In this document: positions 53,727 to 62,933 of the stretch, piece by piece
Position numbering within the stretch: the stretch's first letter is position 1
Layout: every line of letters begins with the position of its first letter
Source: Hydrogenophaga sp. 2FB
Lineage (GTDB): Bacteria > Pseudomonadota > Gammaproteobacteria > Burkholderiales > Burkholderiaceae_C
Assembly (NCBI RefSeq): GCF_005503365.1
Contig: NZ_SCML01000024.1
Location: 33,791-97,790 of the forward strand
Direction: 5' to 3'
Length of the DNA stretch: 64,000 nucleotides
The notes under the pieces: model-generated
What the model was told of the DNA's origin: nothing
The model's input: only the letters and a program-made list of their open reading frames with translations
Databases searched by the model: none
Position numbers and translations under genes: made by a program

Positions 53727-55367
53727 TCAGCGCCAGTCATCGATGTTGACGGAAGCCTGGTGTTTGGCGCCCATCATTTGCCAGTAGCCGTTGGCCTCTC
53801 CACCCAGCACGATCACGTTAATGTCCTTCTCCACAAAGATCGGAATCTCTTGTTCAGGAGCTGCCCTCAACCGGCTTGCCACGGGCTCGTCGCCGAAGGT
53901 GGCGCGCGGGTAGATGTAGTTCTGCACCAATTGCAGATCCCAATAGCGCTTGGCGGGCATCGTGGCGGTATCGTGCAGCCAACGGATCAACGCTTGCTTG
54001 GTGTTGAAGCCGCCGCGCTCGACGAACTGGCGCGCGACGATCGGGTCCAGCAGCAGCGTGGGGGCGGTGATCGCATCGGTGCCCAGCAGCATGTCCTTGA
54101 CGTGCTCGCGCCAGTGCTGCTCGCGCAGGCCCAGGCTGAAGGTGGTAGAACGGCACCCCGTGAACACGCTCACCACACTGTCCTGCGCCTCGAACCCTTT
54201 TTGCACATGCAGCGGTTCCCAGGGGCTACGCTCCTCGTTTTCGGCGAACGTGATGCTGTTGTAGGTGTAGTTGCTGCCCAATGAACCCATGTAGGTCTCG
54301 CCAGGAACAGAGCCGCCTTGCAGGTTCTGCGACAGCAGGCCATAGGCGCGGCCGATGGTGGCGTTCGCATGGTTGTACGGACCCATGGCACCAACGCCGC
54401 AATTCATGCCGATCTGTGCGCGGATCGGCCCGTTGACTACCACCATGGCCGCGGCAGAACTTGATGTGCTGCCGCGCGCGGTGACACCCGAGGCAGCCAG
54501 CGCAAGAATGACAGGAAAGTACGCCGGCTTGGCGCCGGCCATGACGGCATTGATGGCCACCTTCTCTACCGTGAATTCCCACAAGCCGCGGTTCGGCGTG
54601 GGCTGCAAACGGCCGACCACCTCGTCGGGTTTGCGGCGTGTGGCGGCCAGCATGGCCGCCACACGTTCCTCCGTCGGCAAGACGATGGGCAACTGGTCGG
54701 TCCAGCGGTTCTGCAGGAACAGTGCGTGAAGGCTCTCTTCGTCTGCGGGTTCCAGCCATCGGGCGGTGTTGCGCTCGTATTTCAGTTCTTCGGCCCGCGG
54801 TTCGCGCAGGCCGGCGGTCAAAGCCTCCATGACCTCCCGCATGACGGGGCGGCCCGTATGCGGGTCCAGGCCGTTCACATAGGCGGCCAACTCGGCCTCG
54901 GTGCGGCCCATGACGGGTTGCGGCACGAAGACGAGCGCTGCCTGCGGCAGGCCGGCCATGCGCACAGTGGATTGGACGACCTTCACGAACTTGTCGGTGT
55001 GCACCGCGACGGCGGGCACCCCATAGCGCGTCTCCAAGGTCACGGCATGCGTCGAAACAGCCGGCGCACAGGTACTGCAGTGGCCTACGCCGAGAATCGC
55101 GACACCATTGGCCCCCTTGATCTCTTCCCACAGAATCGGATCGTCCTTGCCGTAATAGCTGGCCATCTGGACCAGCTTGGTCGTCGTGCTGGGCATGTGG
55201 CGGGCGAACCAGACTTGCATCTGTTCCAGCAACTTGGCCGAGTCGTCGAAGCGGCTGTCTACAAGATAGACGGTGCGTCCATCCAGGCTGTCCGGGCGCG
55301 GCGCAGGCGTTTTGCGTGTGATGGAGGGTGGGTAGCCAGTGGGGTCGTAAACGCGTAGGAGGCTCAT
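53727..55367 (-). CDS. UGSC-like CxxC protein of unknown function
   Basis: A 546-residue cytosolic protein with two regions. Residues about 30-180 resemble the UGSC domain, named for a selenocysteine-Gly-Ser-Cys motif; here the motif is GHCSTCAP with Cys97 and Cys100, followed by LETRYGVPAVAVHTDKF as in that family. Residues 190-546 form a second domain that I cannot name, with AINAVMAGAKPAYFP near 257, IGMNCGVGAMGPYNHANATI near 315 and YPRATFGDEPV near 485. The role is unknown; reductase-type chemistry is suggested by the thioredoxin-reductase-like gene one base downstream and trxB after it. AGGAGG lies just before the ATG. First gene of the operon, facing MarR. Confidence 0.85.
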   Translation of the reverse strand: MSLLRVYDPTGYPPSITRKTPAPRPDSLDGRTVYLVDSRFDDSAKLLEQMQVWFARHMPSTTTKLVQMASYYGKDDPILWEEIKGANGVAILGVGHCSTCAPAVSTHAVTLETRYGVPAVAVHTDKFVKVVQSTVRMAGLPQAALVFVPQPVMGRTEAELAAYVNGLDPHTGRPVMREVMEALTAGLREPRAEELKYERNTARWLEPADEESLHALFLQNRWTDQLPIVLPTEERVAAMLAATRRKPDEVVGRLQPTPNRGLWEFTVEKVAINAVMAGAKPAYFPVILALAASGVTARGSTSSSAAAMVVVNGPIRAQIGMNCGVGAMGPYNHANATIGRAYGLLSQNLQGGSVPGETYMGSLGSNYTYNSITFAENEERSPWEPLHVQKGFEAQDSVVSVFTGCRSTTFSLGLREQHWREHVKDMLLGTDAITAPTLLLDPIVARQFVERGGFNTKQALIRWLHDTATMPAKRYWDLQLVQNYIYPRATFGDEPVASRLRAAPEQEIPIFVEKDINVIVLGGEANGYWQMMGAKHQASVNIDDWR

Positions 55368-55380
55368 GATGATCTTATGT

Positions 55381-55430
55381 TGATGAAACAACACTTGATA
55401 GGTTATTTTGCGCAAATGATGTTGTCATCA
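55381..55430. promoter_or_regulatory. AT-rich divergent promoter with imperfect inverted repeat (MarR operator candidate)
   Basis: TGATGAAACAACA (55381-55393) and TGTTGTCATCA (55420-55430) are inverted repeats with a two-base indel, placed between the UGSC-like operon and the MarR gene. The gap 55368-55515 is markedly AT-rich compared with the rest of the window. The repeat fits a MarR dimer site, but the arms are far apart (about 26 bases), so binding by two dimers or chance are alternatives. Confidence 0.45.
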
Positions 55431-55515
55431 GGGTTTGTACCATGGCATCTGTATAGGAAAAAATAGATTGACTGAAAGAAAGAAAGCCTCTAATGTTTAT
55501 GTTGAGAAAGCAACA

Positions 55516-56025
55516 ATGAATATGGAAAACAGAAAAGATTCCGTTTGGCGCGAGGTGTCCGAGAGCGGTGAAGGCATCGCCATGGAGGACTATCTGAGCT
55601 ACCGGCTGGGTCGGCTGAACACCTTGGTTCAACGGCTGACGATCCGTGCCTACCTGGAGCCTGCTGGTCTTTCGCAACCCGAATGGCGGGTGCTGTCGCG
55701 CATCTCCCGCCACGATTCGATTGAGATGCGTCAGCTGACCTCGGCCAGCCTGATGGACAAGGCGGCGATCAGCCGCGCGGTGGCGCTTCTGCTCGAGAGA
55801 GGCCTCGCCGAGCGCCACACCGATCCGGTGCATGCCAAGCGGCGCATCGTGGCGATCACGCCCGCCGGCCGCAAGCTGATGCGAAGTGTGCTGCCGCGCG
55901 CGCTCAAGGAGCAGGCGAGGTTGCTGTGTCTGTTGAACGAATCCGAGCGCGTGGCGCTCGACGCGGCACTGAGCAAGCTCACTGCCGCATTGCTGCAAGA
56001 GGATGACCTGGCCGATACCTCTTGA
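55516..56025 (+). CDS. MarR-family transcriptional regulator
   Basis: A 169-residue MarR regulator. The winged helix covers about residues 55-115, with SLMDKAAISRAVALLLERGLAE and the wing HAKRRIVAITPAGRKLM. GAGAAAG lies five bases before the ATG at 55516; an ATG three bases further on is also possible, and a start at 55435 would only add AT-rich, non-conserved sequence. It diverges from the UGSC-like operon and precedes a TctC gene by 30 bases, so it probably controls both directions. Confidence 0.9.
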   Translation: MNMENRKDSVWREVSESGEGIAMEDYLSYRLGRLNTLVQRLTIRAYLEPAGLSQPEWRVLSRISRHDSIEMRQLTSASLMDKAAISRAVALLLERGLAERHTDPVHAKRRIVAITPAGRKLMRSVLPRALKEQARLLCLLNESERVALDAALSKLTAALLQEDDLADTS

Positions 56026-56055
56026 TCCTCGATGGCCCAAAAAAATGGAGACTAG

Positions 56056-57036
56056 ATGAACTGCTGGAAGATTGCGCTCACGAAAGCGTTTGTGGTTGCA
56101 GCCACTTGTGTCGGTGCGGTACACGCGGCCGACTTCCCCATTCGTGGCAAGCCGCTGCGCATCATCGTGGGGTTGCCGGCCGGCGGACCGTCAGACGCGC
56201 AGGCACGCGTGCTGGGTCTGCAGATGTCCAAAGACCTCGGCGTGCCCGTGACGGTGGAGAACAAGCCGGGCGGGAGCATGACGATCGCCAATATGGAAGT
56301 GGCCAAGTCCGCGCCCGACGGGCATACGATCTTGTATGCACCATCTTCAGCCCTGGCCCAGGTGCCGCACACCATGGCGAAGATCAGCTTCGATCCGTTC
56401 CGGGATTTCACGCCCATATCGATGGGCGGGCTGGGACCGCTGGTCCTCGTCGTGCACAAGAACATGCAGGTGCGCAGCGTGAAGGAACTGGTGGCCTACG
56501 GAAAAACGCATCCTGGCCAACTGAACTACGCCTCCTTCGGTACGGGAACATCGTCGCATCTGTTCGGTGAGATGTTCGCCAAGCAAGTTGGACTGGCCAT
56601 GGTGCACATTCCCTACAAGGGGTCGAACGACGTGGGCAAGGATTTCTACAGCCAGCAGGTCCAGCTGCAGTTCGCCACGGCGCCCTCGGCACTGGCGCTG
56701 GTGAAGGCCGGCGTGGTCAACATCATTGGCACGGTAGCAGCGCAGCGTTCACCGTTGCTGCCCGATGTGCCGACGATGCGGGAGCAGGGCATCACCGGAC
56801 TGGACATCGAGAGCTGGATCGGGTTCTTCGGCCCGGCGAACCTTCCGGCACCCGTGGTCACACGGTTGAATGACGCGATCACCAAGGCACTTGCATCAAC
56901 GGAGGTCCAGGAGGAATTCAGAAAGGGTGCCTGGGAACCGCGCTCATCCACGCCGGAGAGCTTTGCCAAGTCGCTGCGTACCTCGTATGAGCAGTGGGGC
57001 CGAGTCGTTACCGAGATCGGCTACAAGAAGGAGTAG
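56056..57036 (+). CDS. TctC/Bug-family periplasmic binding protein
   Basis: A 326-residue binding protein with Sec signal (WKIALTKAFVVAATCVGAVHA, cleavage near HAADF). Mature landmarks are KPLRIIVGLPAGGPSDAQA, LGVPVTVENKPGGSM and APDGHTILYA. It is 30 bases downstream of the MarR gene and likely cotranscribed with it. Together with the porin it could form the outer and periplasmic part of uptake for the substrate of the UGSC-like operon. Confidence 0.92.
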   Translation: MNCWKIALTKAFVVAATCVGAVHAADFPIRGKPLRIIVGLPAGGPSDAQARVLGLQMSKDLGVPVTVENKPGGSMTIANMEVAKSAPDGHTILYAPSSALAQVPHTMAKISFDPFRDFTPISMGGLGPLVLVVHKNMQVRSVKELVAYGKTHPGQLNYASFGTGTSSHLFGEMFAKQVGLAMVHIPYKGSNDVGKDFYSQQVQLQFATAPSALALVKAGVVNIIGTVAAQRSPLLPDVPTMREQGITGLDIESWIGFFGPANLPAPVVTRLNDAITKALASTEVQEEFRKGAWEPRSSTPESFAKSLRTSYEQWGRVVTEIGYKKE

Positions 57037-57112
57037 CCGCTCTCGACGCTGAGCCACGGCCTGCACCGGTGGGGGATGCGGCAAGCGTCCTGGACTGGTT
57101 GCGCAATTGCAT

Positions 57113-57143
57113 GGGACGAAGCGCCGTGGAGGCACTTCGTCCC
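57113..57143. terminator. strong hairpin, possible bidirectional terminator
   Basis: GGGACGAAG (57113-57121) and CTTCGTCCC (57135-57143) form a perfect 9-bp stem; inside the loop GCC/GGC can pair further. It sits in the convergent gap between the TctC gene (stop 57036) and the broken oxidoreductase gene (stop 57154). Only TT follows on the plus strand, so it is not a textbook intrinsic terminator, but the position is right. Confidence 0.5.
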
Positions 57144-57153
57144 TTGGTGTGAA

Positions 57154-57607
57154 CTACACGGTTTGTGGCAGCGGCATCAAGCGGAACCGCCGGCCGGTGG
57201 CCTGGAACATGGCCACCGCCACGGCAGGCGCCGTGGGCCCGAGGACCACTTCGCCCACACCCTGGGGCGGTCGGTCGCTCTCCAGAAGGGTCACCTCCAC
57301 GCGCGGCATCTCGGCCAGCTGCAGCAAGGGGTAGTCGTGAAAGCTGCTCTTCTGAACCGCGCCCTTGCTGAAGGTCAGCTTGCTCTTGAAGGTGTTGGTC
57401 AAGGCGAAGCCGATGCCGCCTTCCACGTTGGCCTTGATCAAGCCCGGGTTGACCGCGCGCCCCGCATCGATGCCACAGACGGCGCGCCGCACCCGCACCG
57501 TGCCCTGTCTTACCGACAGCTCGATGACCATCGCGACGAAGGTCTGGAAGCTTTCCCCCCGTCCCGTGTAGACGTTGAACTCCAGGCCAGGCCCACGTCC
57601 GCGGCAT
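57154..57607 (-). pseudogene. remnant of molybdopterin-binding aldehyde/isoquinoline oxidoreductase subunit
   Basis: One frame encodes the C-terminal part of a xanthine dehydrogenase-family large subunit: YTGRGESFQTFVAMVIELS, then VRRAVCGIDAGRAVNPGLI, VEGGIGFALTNTFKS, FHDYPLLQLAEMPRVEV and RPPQGVGEVVLGP. These match the end of the approximately 700-residue molybdenum subunit (isoquinoline 1-oxidoreductase beta type). The frame is lost near 57600 and no N-terminal two-thirds is present, so it is a truncated relic of about 150 codons. It is adjacent to a broken TetR gene, so a deletion may have joined the two. Confidence 0.8.
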
Positions 57608-58204
57608 TCATGGCGCTGCGGGCCGCACCCACTTGCAGCGTCGATCGCGTGAGCAGGGCGTTGATGGAAATCGGGAGCGTTTCGAATCGGTACCCACCGC
57701 CGATGCCGGCCGATCGGAAGGCGTCGATGGCCAAGGCCTGGCCGGGCGTGAGGTTGCGGCCCAATGCCTGCGACATGCCGGTGCTCCCTGCGATGTCGAA
57801 CGCACGGCCCTCGGCGTTGGTGTACGCGGCCACCCGAACTGCGGGTGCTCGCGCATGAATTCCAGCCGAAGCAGCAAACGCTGGTGCACGCGCTCCGTGA
57901 CCGTTCCCCGCATCTTGAGCGCCTTCCCCATGCGGTCCTGCAGTTCGCTCATGAGGAGCTCGGTGACCTCGCCCAACAGCCCCCTCAGATCCGAAAAGTA
58001 GTAGCGCACCAGCGTGCGCGTCACCCCCACTTCGGTCGCGATTTCCGAGATGCTCAGTTGCTCGGGTGTTCGGCTTTTGAGCAGACGGACCGTGGCATCA
58101 AGGATGGTGTCGCGCCCCACCGTGGCGTCCGCGAATGGACGGCCACTGGCTCGCCGCGGCTCTTGCTTTGGAGAATCACTGGAACGCGTCGTCCTGGATG
58201 GCAT
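57608..58204 (-). pseudogene. TetR-family regulator, frameshifted remnant
   Basis: Residues 1-125 of the frame from 58204 are a normal TetR N-terminus: VGRDTILDATVRLLKSRTPE, ISEIATEVGVTRTLVRYYFSD and a helical start of the ligand domain up to LEFMREHPQF. There, near 57838, the frame breaks: the +1 frame continues sensibly as VAAYTNAEGRAFDIAGSTG and TPGQALAIDAFRSAG before running into sequence that I could not assign and then the oxidoreductase relic. One inserted or deleted base plus a deletion junction would explain it. A sequencing error is an alternative for the frameshift. Confidence 0.7.
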
Positions 58205-58302
58205 GGAATCTCGGGCTGTCGATGAAGATGTTCAAGCCTACCATCGACGCGAGCGGTCACGGCAGAGACCCATCTCGTGGCATGCGCGCGAGCGCCTGGA
58301 CT

Positions 58303-59550
58303 TCAGGCGTAGCTGCGGTTGTCCTCGATGGCCTTGCCGTCGTTGGGCAGGGAGCCCGGCTGGACCAGTTCGACCTGGGCGCGCAGCTTGGTGACCTCGC
58401 GCACGGCGGCCTCGATCTGCTGCTGCAGGCCGCCGTCGGCCTCGCTGGCTTCCACGCGCAGGCACATCTGGTCGTTGGCCATCTCGCCGCTGACCACCAG
58501 GCGCGCCCTGGCCACCTGCGGAAACCGCCGCGCGATGTCGGCCACCTGGGAGGGGTGCACGAACATGCCGCGCACCTTGGTGGTCTGGTCGGCTCGGCCC
58601 ATCCAGCCCTTGATGCGCGGCGCGCTGCGCCCCGTGGGGCAGGCCCCGGGCAGGATGGCCGAGAGATCGCCCGTGCCGAAGCGGATCAGCGGGTAGGCCT
58701 TGCTGAAGGTGGTGACCACCAGCTCGCCGACCTCGCCGTCGGGCACGGGCTCGCCGGTGCCCGGGCGCACGATCTCGACCAGCACGCCTTCATCGACCAC
58801 CAGCCCTTCGCGCGCCGGCGTCTCGTAGGCCACGAGCCCGAGGTCGGCGGTGACATAGCTCTGGTAGACCGCCACGCCGCGCTCGGTGAACCAGTCGCGC
58901 AGGCTGGGCGGCAGCGCCTCGCCGCCCACCACGGCCTTGCGCAGGCTGCCGATGTCCACGCCCTCGGCCTGCGCCTTCTCGAGCAGGATGCGCAGGAAGC
59001 TGGGCGTGCCGGTGTAGGCCTCTGGCTTGAGTTCGGTAATGGCCCGCAGCTGTTGTTCGGTTTGTCCGGTCCCGGCCGGGAACACGGTGCAGCCCACGGC
59101 ATGGGCGCCCGATTCGAAGATGAAGGCGCCCGGGGTCATGTGGTAACTGAAGGCGTTGTGCACCAGCTCGCCGGTGCGAAAGCCCGCGGCATAGAGGCAG
59201 CGGCCGACGCGCCAGTAGTCGCGCGTGGCACCCTCGGGCTCGTAGATCGGGCCGGGGCTGGCGAACACGCGGCCCATGGCCGGACCCCTACGCAACGCCG
59301 AGAAACCACCGAAGGGGTCTTGGGCGCGCAGGGCCTTCTGGCGTTCGATCAGCTCGGTTTTGCGCGTGACGGGCAGTTGCGCCAAGGCCGAGCGGCTGTT
59401 CACCGCTGCCGCGTTGACGCCGCTCAGGATCTCGGCGAAGGCGGTGCTGTGTTGCTGGGCATGCGCCACCTGATCTGCCAGGGCACCCATCTGTTCGCGC
59501 TCGCGCTGTTCGGGCGATCGGGTCTCGAGGGCGTCGAAGAATTCGTTCAT
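58303..59550 (-). CDS. phenylacetate-CoA ligase / coenzyme F390 synthetase-like AMP-binding protein
   Basis: A 415-residue ANL-superfamily protein of the PaaK/F390-synthetase kind. It has YTGTPSFLRILLEKA near residue 182, GGEALPPSLRDWF near 213, YGTAD-like SYVTADLGLVAYET near 232, FGTGDLSAI near 292 and KVRGMFVHPSQV near 327. The normal Ser/Thr/Gly-rich phosphate loop is replaced by FASPGPIYEPEG near 96, as seen in a subgroup linked to branched-chain-type ABC importers. It probably activates an aromatic acid to its CoA thioester. Last gene of the operon, 31 bases after the LivF-type ATPase gene. Confidence 0.87.
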   Translation of the reverse strand: MNEFFDALETRSPEQREREQMGALADQVAHAQQHSTAFAEILSGVNAAAVNSRSALAQLPVTRKTELIERQKALRAQDPFGGFSALRRGPAMGRVFASPGPIYEPEGATRDYWRVGRCLYAAGFRTGELVHNAFSYHMTPGAFIFESGAHAVGCTVFPAGTGQTEQQLRAITELKPEAYTGTPSFLRILLEKAQAEGVDIGSLRKAVVGGEALPPSLRDWFTERGVAVYQSYVTADLGLVAYETPAREGLVVDEGVLVEIVRPGTGEPVPDGEVGELVVTTFSKAYPLIRFGTGDLSAILPGACPTGRSAPRIKGWMGRADQTTKVRGMFVHPSQVADIARRFPQVARARLVVSGEMANDQMCLRVEASEADGGLQQQIEAAVREVTKLRAQVELVQPGSLPNDGKAIEDNRSYA

Positions 59551-59581
59551 GAAAAGACCCGTTCAGGGATGTGTTGAATGC

Positions 59582-60391
59582 TCAGGCCAACCAGCGCTTC
59601 CTGCGCTTGTAGCTTTTCACGTCCTTGAAGCTCTTGCGCTCACCGCCACCCATGCCGAGATAAAACTCCTTCACGTCCTCGTTGTTGCGCAGCTCGCTGG
59701 CCACGCCGTCCATCACGATGCGACCGCTCTCCATGATGTAGCCGTAGTCCGCGTACTTCAGCGCCATGTTGGTGTTCTGCTCGGCCAGCAGGAAGGTGAC
59801 CTTCTCCTTGTGGTTCAGGTCCTTCACAATCTCGAACACCTCCTCCACGATCTGCGGCGCCAGGCCCATCGAGGGCTCGTCGAGCAGCATCACGCTGGGG
59901 TTGGTCATGAGCGCGCGGCCGATGGCGCACATCTGCTGTTCACCGCCCGAGGTGTAGGCGGCCTGGCTGGTGCGCCGCGTCTTCAGGCGCGGGAAGTAGG
60001 TGTAGACCTTCTCCAGGTTCGCCGCGACCTCGGCCTTGCTCTTGCGCGTGTAGGAGCCGGTCATGAGGTTCTCTTCGATCGTGAGGTGGGCGAAGCAGTG
60101 CCGCCCTTCCATCACCTGCACCACGCCGCGCTGCACGAGGTCGGCGGGAGACAGGTTCTCGATGCGCTCGCCACGCAACTCGATGCTGCCCTTGGTGACC
60201 TCGCCGCGCTCGCCTCTGAGCAGGTTGGAGATGGCGCGCAGCGTGGTCGTCTTGCCCGCGCCGTTGCCGCCGAGGATGGCCGCGATCTTGCCGTCGGGCA
60301 CATTGAGCGAGACGCCCTTGAGCACGAGGATCACGTGGTTGTAGATGACCTCGATGCCGTTGACATTCAGGACGGTGGTGGGTGTGCTCAT
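59582..60391 (-). CDS. ABC transporter ATP-binding protein, LivF type
   Basis: A 269-residue ATPase subunit of a branched-chain amino-acid/aromatic-acid type importer. Walker A is GGNGAGKTT near residue 41, the Q-loop region QVMEGRHCF near 92, the signature TSGGEQQM near 147, Walker B VMLLDEPS near 168 and the switch His replaced by the usual LAEQN segment near 203. The C-terminus has a basic extension (KSYKRRKRWLA). It is between the substrate-binding protein and the CoA-ligase gene. Confidence 0.92.
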   Translation of the reverse strand: MSTPTTVLNVNGIEVIYNHVILVLKGVSLNVPDGKIAAILGGNGAGKTTTLRAISNLLRGERGEVTKGSIELRGERIENLSPADLVQRGVVQVMEGRHCFAHLTIEENLMTGSYTRKSKAEVAANLEKVYTYFPRLKTRRTSQAAYTSGGEQQMCAIGRALMTNPSVMLLDEPSMGLAPQIVEEVFEIVKDLNHKEKVTFLLAEQNTNMALKYADYGYIMESGRIVMDGVASELRNNEDVKEFYLGMGGGERKSFKDVKSYKRRKRWLA

Positions 60392-60440
60392 GGGGATTCC
60401 TTGCGAATGGCGGCTGGCACGCCAGCCGCCACGGTTCGGT

Positions 60441-61766
60441 TTAGCTCTGGCAATCGGCCGCGACGCGGCGCGTGAGCTTCTTCTCGCTCGCGTACTTGTC
60501 GCCCGCGGTCTTGATCAGGGGATCGAGCACCGCAGGGTCCGCGTGCAGCCACTCGGAACTCACCGCCCACTTGGAACCATTCCATGTGTAGGCACGCGCC
60601 GCGGATGGGCCCATGTGGTCCTTGCAGGTGGTGGCCAGGGGTTGCATCACATCGGCAATGCCGATCTCCGCGAGTCGCTTGCCATTGATCTGCAAGTTCT
60701 CGTAACCCCACCGGGCCTGGGCCGGCGTCATCACCTGGCCCTTGCCAAACTTCTCCTGCGCGCGGCGCACGCCCTCCACGGCCACCATCGCATTCATCAA
60801 GCCGCGCATGTACAGGGCCTCGCCCACCTCTTCCTTCGGGCCCGAGCCCTGGCCCTTGGCGTGCAACTTCTCGCGCACCTCCTTGGCGATGGCGGAATCA
60901 AACCCCGGGCCGGGCAGCGCGAGCACGGCGCTGTAGCCCGTGGCACCCGCCACTTCCTTCACGTCGGAATCGGAGCCGGAAGGCCAGACACCGACCACGC
61001 GGTCGCGCGGGAAGCCGGTGGACTGGGCTTCTTTCAGCGCGGTGGAGTTCATCACGCCCCAACCCCAGAGCAGCACGAAATCGGGGCGCGCGCGACGGAT
61101 CTGCAACCACGCGGCCTTCTGGTCCACGCCGGGATGCGACACCGGGATGGTGGTCAACTCGAAGTCGTGTTTCTTGGCGCGCGCGGTCACCACGGGGATC
61201 GCTTCCTTGCCATACGGGCTGTCGTGGTACAGCAGGGCGATCTTCTTGCCCTTGAGCTTGTCCAGGCCACCGACCTTCTGCGCGACATACTGGATCTGCG
61301 TGTCGGCGGACGTCCAGTGGCTGCCCCCGATGGGGAAGCTCCACTTGAAGACCTCCCCGTCGGCGCTCTCGCTCAGGCCATAGGCCGGCGTGAGGATGGG
61401 AATGCCGTCGGCCATGCCGCGTTCCGTCAAGGCCAGCGTGATGCCGGTGGACATGGTCTGGAAGACCGTGGCGCCGCCGTTCTTGCCCTTCAAGCGTTCG
61501 TAGCACTCCACGCCCCGGTCCGTGGCATAGCCGGTCTCGCATTCCTCCCACGCAACGCGCACGCCGTTGATGCCGCCCTTGAGGTTGACGAGCTTGAAGT
61601 AGTCGACGAAGCCGTTCGCCCACGGTGAGCCGCTGGGCGCATACGGGCCCGTGCGGAAGGTGAGCAAGGGGAAATACTGTTGTTTGTCTTGGGCGATAGC
61701 GTTGGTTGAGAGGCTCGAGGCGAGCATTGCCAATACCGTCGCGAACGTCGCGCAGGTTTTCTTCAT
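60441..61766 (-). CDS. ABC transporter periplasmic substrate-binding protein, Liv/Hba type
   Basis: A 441-residue type-I periplasmic binding protein. The Sec signal MKKTCATFATVLAMLASSLS ends near AIAQD. The mature protein begins with FPLLTFRTGPYAPSGSPWAN and has GINGVRVAWEECETGY near 68, ILTPAYGLSESADG near 123 and KKIALLYHDSPYGKEAIP near 172. It is longer than LivJ and resembles binding proteins from aromatic-acid importers (HbaE-like). It captures the ligand for the LivHMGF membrane complex. The adjacent ligase suggests an aromatic acid. Confidence 0.9.
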   Translation of the reverse strand: MKKTCATFATVLAMLASSLSTNAIAQDKQQYFPLLTFRTGPYAPSGSPWANGFVDYFKLVNLKGGINGVRVAWEECETGYATDRGVECYERLKGKNGGATVFQTMSTGITLALTERGMADGIPILTPAYGLSESADGEVFKWSFPIGGSHWTSADTQIQYVAQKVGGLDKLKGKKIALLYHDSPYGKEAIPVVTARAKKHDFELTTIPVSHPGVDQKAAWLQIRRARPDFVLLWGWGVMNSTALKEAQSTGFPRDRVVGVWPSGSDSDVKEVAGATGYSAVLALPGPGFDSAIAKEVREKLHAKGQGSGPKEEVGEALYMRGLMNAMVAVEGVRRAQEKFGKGQVMTPAQARWGYENLQINGKRLAEIGIADVMQPLATTCKDHMGPSAARAYTWNGSKWAVSSEWLHADPAVLDPLIKTAGDKYASEKKLTRRVAADCQS

Positions 61767-61826
61767 GGGTGTCTCCAGATGTTGTGTAAGTTCCGCGTGG
61801 CCGGATTCGTCAACCTCCCCAGGTTG

Positions 61827-62903
61827 TCAGTGAGGAAACGGCCAGATCCTCAACTTTTGTTTTCCGAGTGACCAGAGCTTGCTGAGCCCATGGGGCTCGA
61901 CGATCAGAAACCAGACGATCAAGGCCCCGAAGACCATGAACTCCGCGTGCGAAACCGCGACCGTGGAGATCTCGACGCCCACGAGCGCCCCGGCGGCCGG
62001 GAGAACCTGGTTGAGAAAGATCGGCAGCACGACGATGAAGGCGGCGCCAAAGAAGCTGCCCATGATGGAACCCAGGCCACCGATGATCACCATGAAGAGC
62101 AGGCGGAACGAGACGTCGACGGAAAAGGCCGCCGGCTCCCAGGCGCTCAGGTGCACGAAGGCCCAGAGCGCCCCGGCCACGCCGATGATGAAGCTGCTGA
62201 CCGCGAAGGCGCTGAGCTTGGCGTACATCGGGCGGATGCCGATCACGGCGGCGGCCACGTCCATGTCGCGGATCGCCATCCACTCGCGGCCAATCGCACT
62301 GCGCACCAGGTTCTTGGCCAGCAGCGCGATCACCGCCAGTACCGCCAGGCAGAACACATACTTGGCCGCCGCGCTCTCCAGCGACAGCCCAAACACCTGC
62401 AGGTTGGACACCGACACCGAACCCGAGGGCGTGTCCAGCGTGAACCACTTGATGCGCAGGAACATCCAGTCGGCGAAGAACTGCGCGGCCAGCGTGGCCA
62501 CCGCGAGGTACAGGCCGCGCACGCGCAAACTCGGCAGGCCGAACAGGATGCCAAAGGCCATGGCGCACAAGCCGCCAAGGATCAGCGCCGGGATCAGCGG
62601 CAAACCGGGCAGGCGCATGAAGAAGTTGTAGGCGCCGTACGCGCCCACGGCCATGAAGGCGCCCGAGCCGAGCGAGATCTGGCCGCAGTAGCCCACCAGG
62701 ATGTTCACGCCCAGCGCCGCCAGTGACATGATCAGAAAGGGAATCAGGATGGCGCGCAGCAGGTACTCATCCGCCAGCATCGGGACACCGATGAAGGCCA
62801 AGGCGATGAGGGCCCAGATCAGCCAGCGGTCTTGCGCGATCGGGAAGATCTGCTGGTCGGTGCCGTAGGAGGTCTTGAACTGACCGTTTTCACGATAGAG
62901 CAT
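61827..62903 (-). CDS. ABC transporter permease, LivM type
   Basis: A 358-residue inner-membrane permease with about nine hydrophobic segments. Landmarks are ILVGYCGQISLGSGAFMAVG near residue 69, LRVRGLYLAVATLAAQFF near 127, AIRDMDVAAAVIGI near 208 and MVIIGGLGSIMGSFFGAAF near 273, the LivM pattern. A 40-residue N-terminal extension precedes the first segment. It is 30 bases downstream of the LivH-type gene and forms the translocation pore with it. Confidence 0.92.
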   Translation of the reverse strand: MLYRENGQFKTSYGTDQQIFPIAQDRWLIWALIALAFIGVPMLADEYLLRAILIPFLIMSLAALGVNILVGYCGQISLGSGAFMAVGAYGAYNFFMRLPGLPLIPALILGGLCAMAFGILFGLPSLRVRGLYLAVATLAAQFFADWMFLRIKWFTLDTPSGSVSVSNLQVFGLSLESAAAKYVFCLAVLAVIALLAKNLVRSAIGREWMAIRDMDVAAAVIGIRPMYAKLSAFAVSSFIIGVAGALWAFVHLSAWEPAAFSVDVSFRLLFMVIIGGLGSIMGSFFGAAFIVVLPIFLNQVLPAAGALVGVEISTVAVSHAEFMVFGALIVWFLIVEPHGLSKLWSLGKQKLRIWPFPH

Positions 62904-62933
62904 GGTGTGCCTTCTTTGCTTTGTTCTTGTGTG

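Noticed and set aside
55068..55080. UGSC-like protein as a selenoprotein
   Set aside because: Both motif positions are ordinary Cys codons (CSTC) and no in-frame TGA occurs, so no selenocysteine is needed.
55435..55515. Upstream start for the MarR gene adding 27 residues
   Set aside because: The added part is encoded in the AT-rich promoter gap, is not typical of MarR proteins, and GAGAAAG fits the start at 55516.
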